DNA of 64,000 nucleotides from Clostridium sp. Marseille-P3244 (GTDB taxonomy: Bacteria; Bacillota; Clostridia; Lachnospirales; Lachnospiraceae), in assembly GCF_900120155.1 (NCBI RefSeq), contig NZ_LT635549.1, positions 1,582,688 to 1,646,687 on the forward strand, in the 5' to 3' direction. Shown one piece after another: positions 16,701 to 24,900 of the stretch (positions within the stretch are counted from its first letter, which is position 1; each line of letters starts with the position of its first letter). The position numbers were made by a program, and so were the translations under genes. Below the pieces are notes generated by a model. The model was not told the origin of the DNA, ran no database searches, and worked only from the letters and a program-made list of their open reading frames with translations.

Positions 16701-17984
16701 CTGACGGCAGCAGACGGTTCCGTGATCCCGGCGGACGGTCTGATCGAGATCGTGTTCTGCAGTACAGAGGGAACTGTCACATTTCAGACGGACCTGCCGT
16801 TTGGCAAGTATTATGTGAAAGAAGTTGCCACGGATCAGCACTATCTTCTGTCAGAAGAAACCTATCCTGTGGACTTTACCTATCAGGGGCAGGATACCGC
16901 TGTTGTCCACATTTCCGCAAATGAGGGAAATGCCATTGAGAATGAACTGATCCGGGGGAAAATCTCCGGTAAGAAAGTAGATACGGACGGGGAGGCACTG
17001 GAAGGCGCAACGATTGGCCTGTTTTCCGCAGGTACAGAGGAATTTACGAAAGATACTGCCTTAATGGTAACTACTTCTGATGAGGACGGAGCCTTTGCAT
17101 TTGGGGATGTACCCTTTGGCAGATGGATCGTCCGGGAGATCGCAAGCCCGGAAGGATATGTGTTGAATGAGGCCCTCCATTATGTATCGGTTACAGAAGA
17201 TGAGGAAGTGATCGAGGTGGAGTTGATCAACAAACTCATTGAGGGCAGTGTCCGTCTGACGAAAGTGGACGCAGAATATCCGGCGAACAAGCTGACGGGT
17301 GCTGTATTTGAGTTGTATGCAGATACGGACAAAGACCAGAAACTGACCGGAAAGGATGAACTTGTGGGAGAAATCCCGGAAATCTCAGAGGGCATTTACC
17401 AGACGGACGGTCTGCTCTACGGAGGATATTTTGTGAAAGAAAAGACTGCCCCGGAAGGCTTCAAGCTGGATGAGAATGCTTATTACTTTGAGATCAGTGA
17501 GGACGGAAAAATCGTAGATGTGGAAAATGAGGCAGGCGTTGGCTTTATCAACCAGCCGATTACCGGAAAACTGGAGCTGACCAAGACAGATGTTGCGGAT
17601 GGAAAACCTCTTCCAAACGCCGGGTTCCGCATTAAGGACGAGGATGGAAATATTGTCGCAACAGGTGTGACAGATGAGAACGGGATCGCCACCTTTACCC
17701 TGCGGTACGGGAAATACACCTATCAGGAATACAATGCGCCGGAAGGATATGAGATTGATGAGTCCGAATACGCCTTTGAGATCAAGGAGGACGGACAGAT
17801 CGTAAAAGCCACGATGACCAATGAGAAGATCCCGGAGGAACTGATCACGACACCAAAGACCGGGGATGACAGCAGGCCGGGCCTGTGGATCGGGTTATCT
17901 GCCCTGTCCGGTGCGGGAGTAGCAGCTTTTGGCATTCTGACCGCAGTAAAAATGAGGAAAAGGAAGGAGGAAGATAAGGCGTGA
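13770..17984 (+). CDS. Thioester-domain and SpaA/Cna-B repeat surface adhesin, sortase-anchored
   Basis: About 1,404 residues. I choose GTG 13770 because GGAGG lies 8 bases before it and overlaps the alternative ATG at 13755. A signal peptide (KKIKQLF, then ALALAAVTTLSVLPAATVSA) is followed by a thioester domain with Cys in AYCIEPG (about residue 81) and Gln in ATQMVIWEIVTG, the pair that forms the internal thioester. Then come about ten Cna-B/SpaA domains with recurring APEGY-like ends. A sorting signal TPKTGDD, a hydrophobic helix and the basic tail KMRKRK end the protein. It is a covalent adhesin on the donor surface, likely for mating-pair or host contact. The sortase B at 54879 could anchor it. 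Confidence 0.9.
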   Translation: MKKIKQLFRKGVALALAAVTTLSVLPAATVSAASQRATITFAYCYDGNGNTIRYQQTASHNGVTFSHAGEARTRIYADGDNAYCIEPGISLHTGNTLEKDASVVWNNLGKAKQDAVNLALLYGAQGSMGGLSGTEDEKVLATQMVIWEIVTGCRNATAPYAQTDAKFYNSLCVGGANSGIAAAYNQIISGMVSHGTIPSFASGSTDSAPQELKWDGKQYVLKLTDSNGVLSKFNFTSSNSDVKVSTSGNTLTITSSKAIAGNVQLSATKKIPTVSSSAKLIAYGDPSLQDIVTGVENTAAVKAYLNVKIPYGHIQIVKTSEDGVVAGLKFQITGNGIDQTVTTGEDGTIKVENLQPGTYTVTELTENRYEPQKAQTVEVKGGETATVDFSNILKRGSLKVTKTSEDGLVEGMKFHLYGTSLSGIPVDEYAVTDSTGVATFSDILISGDTPYTLEEVETAERYVVPAAQNVTVNWNEVTNATVHNVLKKFRVTVIKTDRETGIPQGDATLAGAVYGIYNGDTLIDTYTTDSKGSFTTKYYICGDDWTIREIAPSEGYFLDETSYHVGAEATLYTVELNDTSNDVTEQVIKGKISIIKHTDDGSTQIETPEEGAEFQVYLKSAGSYDSAKDSERDTLVCDENGYAETKDLPYGIYTVHQTKGWEGREMIEDFDVYISSNGEVYRYLINNRLFESYIKVVKKDAETGNTIPLAGAGFQIYDEAGNLVTMKYTYPEVTELDTFYTGSDGYLITPEVLPYGNYTLVEVQAPYGYVLDSTPVPFTVSKEQSGEDNGVTVITVEKEDIPQKGKILVTKTGEEFSSVQVSGDGVVDKDGNLVEGENIYTPVYEVTGQAGAVYEVVAAEDIVTPDGTVRAAAGEVVDTITTDEEGKAETKELYLGKYQIVEKTAPDGLVLNTETHEVELTYAGQEVSVTEADTAFYNERQKVTVDLTKTLEQDEIFGIGNAGEIQNVAFGLYAAEDLTAADGSVIPADGLIEIVFCSTEGTVTFQTDLPFGKYYVKEVATDQHYLLSEETYPVDFTYQGQDTAVVHISANEGNAIENELIRGKISGKKVDTDGEALEGATIGLFSAGTEEFTKDTALMVTTSDEDGAFAFGDVPFGRWIVREIASPEGYVLNEALHYVSVTEDEEVIEVELINKLIEGSVRLTKVDAEYPANKLTGAVFELYADTDKDQKLTGKDELVGEIPEISEGIYQTDGLLYGGYFVKEKTAPEGFKLDENAYYFEISEDGKIVDVENEAGVGFINQPITGKLELTKTDVADGKPLPNAGFRIKDEDGNIVATGVTDENGIATFTLRYGKYTYQEYNAPEGYEIDESEYAFEIKEDGQIVKATMTNEKIPEELITTPKTGDDSRPGLWIGLSALSGAGVAAFGILTAVKMRKRKEEDKA

Positions 17985-18070
17985 GTGCAAAGATTTTGAT
18001 AACAGTTGCCTTAGTGGTATTTATCGCAGGGGCATTGATCTGGCTGAACCTGCGGAACCGGAAGAAGTAG
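17981..18070 (+). CDS. 29-residue single-pass membrane peptide
   Basis: A GTG start overlaps the adhesin stop (GTGA), so it is translationally coupled. The peptide is MSAKILITVALVVFIAG then ALIWLNLRNRKK: one transmembrane helix with a basic cytoplasmic end. GGAGGAAGATAAGGC upstream, inside the adhesin tail, supplies the ribosome site. Function unknown; such peptides often accompany conjugation surface proteins. Confidence 0.6.
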   Translation: MSAKILITVALVVFIAGALIWLNLRNRKK

Positions 18071-18127
18071 ACAGAACGTGACAGGAGGCGGCGGGAAGCC
18101 GCCTCTTTACATAACAGGCGAAAGGAG

Positions 18128-18346
18128 ATGAAAAAATTGGCACAGATTAACCATAAGGCTGTCCGCTCCCTCTCAAAGCTGATGGAAGCGGGATTTGACA
18201 GCGAGAAAGCAGTTTTAAATATGACGATGGATGATATTTTATCCCTACCGGGGATCACAGTGGCAGAAATCGGGATGATCAATGCAATCCAGAAAGCAGT
18301 AAAAGCCGGAAAGATCATCACATTTTTGGGAGGCGGGGAGATATGA
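18128..18346 (+). CDS. Small conserved ICE protein, unknown function
   Basis: 72 residues after AAAGGAG. Helical, with the pattern ILSLPGITVAEIGMINAIQKAVKAGKIITFL, reminiscent of helix-hairpin-helix or small DNA-associated proteins but not certain. It overlaps the next gene by ATGA, so it belongs to the operon leading to the giant methylase-helicase. Confidence 0.6.
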   Translation: MKKLAQINHKAVRSLSKLMEAGFDSEKAVLNMTMDDILSLPGITVAEIGMINAIQKAVKAGKIITFLGGGEI

Positions 18347-18609
18347 GCAGTGGAAAACTGATCTGCTTTACGGATAGCCGAGGGAAATCGCTTTTTTCGC
18401 TTCCGGACAGTTCTTTTTTGTGTCTGGAGTATGGGAACGGGGACAGCTCCTGTGCGTTCTGCCGTTACCACAGCGAGGAACAGGTGGAAATAGACGGAAA
18501 GTGCAGAAATATCCGCCAGTTTGCAAAGCAGATGGAGAAGAATGGAATCCAGTATCGGCCCATGAGTGAGAAAAAGCATAAAGGAGACAGAACGTATGGC
18601 AAGATATAA
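18343..18609 (+). CDS. Small conserved ICE protein, unknown function
   Basis: 88 residues, coupled to the previous gene by ATGA. It contains LICFTDSRGKSLFSLPDSS and a CAFC pair, with a basic C-terminus. No catalytic motif. Its end overlaps the start of the next gene by 14 bases. Confidence 0.55.
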   Translation: MSSGKLICFTDSRGKSLFSLPDSSFLCLEYGNGDSSCAFCRYHSEEQVEIDGKCRNIRQFAKQMEKNGIQYRPMSEKKHKGDRTYGKI

Positions 18610-18952
18610 CGCAATGGAAGAAACCTTTACAGAAGTCCGGGTGTTAGGAAAACCGGCTCTTTTCCATGATCTGAGGATTGACCGGAGTACCGTACCAAAA
18701 GGACTGTATTTATATGAAGTGCGGTATGACGATGAAGGACTGGGAGATCCGGTACAGATTGCAAAGGGGATCATGGTCAATCATTTTGGTTCCATCATTA
18801 CCCGTGAACCGATCAGACTTCCGCCAGACGGATATTTAGAGATTGATCCAGAGAAAGACTGGGATTTTTGCGACGGGGATTGCCGCACGGTCCAGAAGTT
18901 TATGGAAAAATACCCGCCTGCCAGACAGAAAGAAAAAGAACAGGAGCGATAG
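18596..18952 (+). CDS. LPD28-like small protein of conjugative elements
   Basis: 118 residues from ATG 18596 (GGAGACAG upstream); an in-frame start at 18566 lies inside the previous gene. The motif set EVRVLGKPALFHDLRIDRSTVPKGLYLYEVRYDDEG and IMVNHFGSIITREPI matches proteins annotated as LPD28, a domain that accompanies large polyvalent proteins. It probably assists the giant protein encoded next, as a regulator or handling factor for incoming DNA. Function is inferred from context. Confidence 0.7.
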   Translation: MARYNAMEETFTEVRVLGKPALFHDLRIDRSTVPKGLYLYEVRYDDEGLGDPVQIAKGIMVNHFGSIITREPIRLPPDGYLEIDPEKDWDFCDGDCRTVQKFMEKYPPARQKEKEQER

Positions 18953-18964
18953 GAGGACAGAGTT

Positions 18965-21900
18965 GTGGCAAAGAAGAAATATGACCTGATCACAGACTTG
19001 TATGCGGAGGCAGTGAAGGAAGTTACGGACAGTCCGGGAAACTGGATGTCTTTCCTGCGCTCTGCCTGCCGGAATTTCCGTCTGCCTTTTGATGAACAGA
19101 TTTTAATCTATGCGCAGCGCCCGGAGGCGTCCGCCGTGCTGCCTATGAAAGTTTGGAATGAGAAGTTTGGACGGTGGGTAAAGAGGGATTCCAAAGGGAT
19201 TGCCGTTTTTGACAAGGACAGTCCGAAACTGCGGCTGAAATATTATTATGACGTTTCTGATACGCAGGAAGGGCGTTTCCGCCGCCTGCTCCGGCCAGTG
19301 CCTTTGTGGGAAGTGCCGGAAGAATATCAGCCGGATGTGAGGGAAACCCTTGTCAATGCCTTTGGCGTGGATGACACAGTAACAGGATTTGCGGAAACCA
19401 TACTGGAGGCGGCAAAGATTGCGGCAGAAGATAACCTTACGGATTATTTGTCGGATCTGCTTGCAGGACGGAAAGGCAGTTATCTGGAAGAAGTGGATGA
19501 GTACAACGTAGAGGTGGAGACCCGTCAACTTTTAGCGGCCAGCACTGCTTACATGGTCATGGTACGGTGCGGCGTGGATACCGACCTGTACCTGGACACA
19601 GAGGACTTCCGGAGTATCACGGATTTTAATACGCCGGAAATGATCAACCTGTTTGGCGTTGCGGCCAGTGATGTGGCGGAAATGGCATTATCTGAGATTT
19701 CCGATACGGTCAATAAGCTGAGAAAAGCAGAGAGAAGGAAAAATCGCACCTTTGCCGGGAGAGAGACAGGCCGATATAATGAAAGCGAAAACAGAGGACA
19801 GATTACAGAAAGGGGCGTTACACATGAGAGCGATCACATACAGCAGACAGGGCGATTATCTTCTTCCGGATCTGACCGTGCCGGACGGACCGGAAGTACA
19901 CCTTGGGAAGTACGCTTCCCTGCGTCAGACGTATCTGAAGGAACACCGATACGGGATTTATCTGAATCTGCTGACGACAGGGCAACTGAGCAGCCATCTG
20001 AACGAAGTACAGAGGGAGGCGCAGGAGCGGATGGAAGTGCTGACCGGGCAGATGAAAGCAGCCTGGGGCGTGACGGAAGAGCTGAAAGCGAAAGACCAGA
20101 TGATGTGGGTACAGCAGATGAGCAATATCCGGCAGGCAGCGGAAGAAATCGTGATGAGGGAGCTGATCTACAGCTAACCGGACAGGAACCGCCGCAGGAA
20201 GAGGAAAGGCAGGAACCAACTGCAGAGCCACAGCCAACGGTGGCAGAACAACAGACATTTTTGGAAGAACTGGCAGGAGAGGAATCTCCTGCTTTTTCTA
20301 TGCCACAGGAAATCATCGACCATGCGCTGCAGTCCGGCTCTCCCTTTGAACATGGGAAATACAGAATTTACTCCTATTTTCTGCAAGGACACAGCAATAA
20401 GGAGAGAGCAGATTTTTTAAAACAGGAATACGGGATATGGGGATCAGGATCGGACTATTTAGGAGAAAAATTTAACCGGGGAACCAGTGCAAAAGGGTAT
20501 TTTATCAAATGGAAAGACTATGAAACTACCCTGAAATGGACAGCGGTTGCAAAACGGATCGAGGAACTGATTTCTGTCGGACGGTATATGACAGAAAAGG
20601 AACTGGAGTATATCCCGGAGTATGAAAAAGGAGTTCTGTCGAGAGGTATTTATAACTTTTTCTATCATCAGCCGGAGACGTTTTTACGTCCGTATCCGTA
20701 TGGCTCAGATTATCATAGAGCGATAGACCAGATCCGTCCGCAGCTTGATGATCCAAACCGGGTAAAAGAAATCCTTTCCATGATGGAAGAGGTTCTTGCG
20801 GGAACCGCAGATTATGATCAGCGATACCCGTCCATGAAACAGGCATATAAAGACCTTACAGATTTCCGGGACGGAGCGTTTAGCTTATTTACTCCAATAC
20901 CAGCCGAAAGAGAAAACACGCAGGCTCCCCCGGAGCCTGTTCCGGCACAGAGCCGGGAAGAGGTTCTGGCCGGACGTCTCAATGCGTTTTACCAGTCATA
21001 TGACTGGTATGAATATCAGGATACAATTGAGGCAGGAGAGGCACAGGAAGATGTTCTGCGCCAGTTGCAGGAACAGTTGGAAGATCCCCAGTCTGTGCAG
21101 GAAATTTACAGTTATCTGATCCGTGTCCGGGAAGGGATGGACACGGAGGATGAAAACTATTCCGAAGTGTCTGAACTGATCGTCGGGATTGCAGACTTAC
21201 CTGCTATGAATCCGCCTTATGATCTGCAGGTGGATACGATTGTCACAATAGGCACAAAGGAATATTCCATTGACTTTATCTCCGATGAGATGGTGGTTCT
21301 GCGTGACCAGATGTATCCGCTCTTCACAGAGAAAATGCCAAGAGAGGTGTTCGACCGCCGGGTACGGGAAAATCCGGCGAATGATCATCTGAAGGTATAC
21401 AGGAAACCATCAGAGGAACCAGCCGAAAAAGACAGGGAGGAACCGGCTCCCACACAGGAAATGGCGCAGGAGCAGGAGGACGGATTTACCGGGATAAAAC
21501 CGGAGGACAATCCTTTTGAGAAGGAACCGGAAGAAGTTCTGGAGGATCTGGCCCCGGCATGGACACAGAAGAAACCTGCCGGGAGGGTAAGAGGGTTTGA
21601 TCTGCACCCGGAAATTCCCCAGGAGAGCCGCAGCCAGTATCGGATCACGGATGAGCATTTGGGGGAGGGCACCGCTAAAGAGAAGTTCCGTGCGAATCTC
21701 ATGGCGATCCAGCTATTGAAGAAGTGTGAGGAAGAAAACCGCTTTGCTACGCCAAAGGAACAGGAGATCCTTTCCGGATATGTTGGCTGGGGCGGCTTAT
21801 CTGACGCTTTTGACGAGACGAAATCTTCCTGGTCAACGGAATATCTGGAATTAAAGACGGTCCTGACAGAGGAAGAGTATGCTGCGGCGAGACAGTCCAC

Positions 21901-24900
21901 GCTGACCGCCTTTTATACGCCGCCGGTGGTCATCAGCGCCATGTATCAGGCGTTGGAGAACATGGGATTGAAATCCGGGAACATTCTGGAGCCAAGCTGC
22001 GGAACGGGAAATTTTATAGGACGGAAACCGGAGAGTTTGTCTGACTGCAAGGTTTACGGTGTGGAGATCGACAGCATTTCCGCCCGGATCGCACAGCAGC
22101 TTTACCAGAAGTCCACCATCGCTGCTCAGGGCTTTGAGGACGCAGATCTGCCGGACAGCTTTTTTGATGTAGTCATAGGAAATGTGCCGTTTGGAAGTTA
22201 TAAGGTGTTGGACAGGAAATACGATAAGTACAACTTTCTGATCCACGACTATTTTATCGCAAAATCCATTGACAAGACGAGGCCGAAAGGTGTGCTTGCA
22301 CTGATTACGTCCAACGGGATCAGCGGCGGGACAATGGATAAGCGGGATGACCGGGTGCGGAGATATATCGCCCAGCGGTGCGACCTGTTAGGTGCGATCC
22401 GCCTGCCAAACAATGCTTTCCTTGCCAATGCCGGTACAGAGATCAATACGGATATTCTCTTTTTCCAGAAGCGGGAGACGCCGAGAGAAATAAATGTGGA
22501 TCTGCCGGATTGGGTGGAAGTGGAGAAGATCTATGAAAATGACCATTTGAATGAACAGGGCGAAAGCCGACACCGGGTGGTCAGTATCAATCCCTATTTT
22601 CAGCAGCACCCGGAAATGGTACTGGGCGAGCAGGAGATCGTGTCCGGCCCGTATGGGCCACAGCTTGTATGCAAGCCTTATCCAGACAGGGATTTAAAGG
22701 AACTTCTGGAGCAGGCAGTGGAGAACCTTGAGGCGGAGATCACGGATTATGAGGCGGAAGAGTTGGTGGAGGAAGAGGACCATTCCATCCCGGCTGATCC
22801 GTCTGTGGCAAACTTTTCCTATACGGTTTATGACGGGAAGATCTATTACCGGGAAAACAGCCGCATGAAACCGGTGGAACTATCCGTGACAGCGCAGAAC
22901 CGTGTGAAAGGCATGATTGCTATCCGGGACTGTACCAGGGAGCTGATCGCTTACCAGACCGAAGGGTATCCCGATGAAGAGATTGAAAGACAGCAGAAAA
23001 AGCTGAACCATTTGTATGATCTGTTTCAGAGAAAGTATGGACTGCTGAATTCCAGGGCAAACAGTATGGCGTTTTCTGATGACAGCAGTTACCCTCTTCT
23101 CTGTTCCCTTGAGATTGTGGCAGAGGACGGAACGCTGGAACGGAAGGCGGATATGTTCACGAAACGGACCATCAAGCCTCACGAGACGGTAACGAAAGTG
23201 GATACCGCAAGTGAGGCTTTATCTCTGTCCCTTTCTGAGAAAGCTTGCGTGGACATGGAGTATCTGTGTTCCCTGACCGGGAAAAGCGCCGGCGAGGTGG
23301 AAGAAGAACTAAAAGGCGTGATCTTCCGTCTGCCGGAGTCTGAGGGCATGGAGCAGCCCCGGTTTGTATCTGAGGACGAGTATCTTTCCGGCAACGTGCG
23401 AAAGAAACTGCGGGAGGCAAAGCAAGCAGCGGAAATCTCGGAAACATACCGGAGCAATGTGAAGGCACTGGAAAAAGTACAGCCCAAGGATCTGACCGCT
23501 TCTGAGATCAGTGTACGATTGGGAGCCACATGGATACCGGAATCGGATATCGCAGATTTTATGTTTGAACTGTTGCAGACGCCGAACTATTCCCAGTGGA
23601 AGATCAAAGTCCATTTCTCCCGGCATACCGGGGAATGGAATATCGAAGGGAAGAGCATGGACAGGGGAAATCCCCGTGTTACCAACACCTATGGAACAAA
23701 CCGGGTAAATGCCTATAAGATCATAGAAGATACGCTGAATCTGAGGGATACCCGTGTGTTTGACTATGTGGAGGATGAAGAGGGGAAACGTAAGCCAATC
23801 CTGAACAGAAAGGAAACCGCTATTGCGCAGGGAAAGCAGGATCTGATCAAGCAGGCGTTCCAGGAATGGATCTGGAAAGATCCAAAGCGCAGGCAGCGGC
23901 TGACCGAAGATTATAATGAGCGGTTCAATGCGATCCGCCCACGGGAGTATGACGGGAGCCACCTGCATTTCTATGGTATGAACCCGGAAATTACTTTGCG
24001 GAAACACCAGAAGGACGGCGTGGCCCGGATCATTTACGGCGGGAATACGCTGCTGGCCTATGTGGTGGGCGCAGGAAAGACCTATACGATGGTGGCGGCT
24101 GCGATGGAGTGCAAACGGCTGGGGCTGTGCAGTAAATCTATGGTTGTGGTGCCAAATCACATCATCGAGCAGTTCGCCGCTGAGTGGCTCCAGCTTTATC
24201 CGGCAGCCAATATTCTGGTGGCAACAAAAAAGGATTTTGAGAAGAAAAACCGGAAAAAGTTTTGCGGCAGGATCGCTACCAGCGACATTGACGCCGTGAT
24301 CATCGGACACTCCCAGTTTGAGAAGATCCCGTTAAGCGTCGAGCGGCAGGAACGTATGCTGCAAATGGAGATTGACGAAATCATTGAAGGGATTGCAGAG
24401 GCAAAGAAGATCCAGGGAAGCCGATTTACGGTAAAACAGATGGAGCGGGCCAAAAAGTCTTTAGAGACACGGTTGAAACGGCTTCATGACCAGAGCCGGA
24501 AAGATGATATGATTACGTTTGAGGAACTGGGCGTGGACCGACTGTTTGTGGATGAGGCGGACGGTTATAAGAACCTTTATCTGACAACCAAAATGCGGAA
24601 TGTGGGCGGGGTCGCACAGACCGAAGCGCAGAAATCCTCTGATATGTATATGAAATGCCGCTATCTGGATGAGATCACGGGTGGAAAGGGCGTGATTTTT
24701 TCAACGGGAACGCCGGTCAGCAATTCTATGGTAGAACTCTATACTATGCAGCGCTATCTGCAGTATGGAACATTGGTGGAGAAAAACTTACAGCATTTTG
24801 ACGCATGGGCGTCCACTTTTGGGGAAACTGTGACCGCTCTGGAGATTGCGCCGGAGGGGAACGGCTACCGTCTAAAGACACGGTTTGCCCGGTTCTACAA

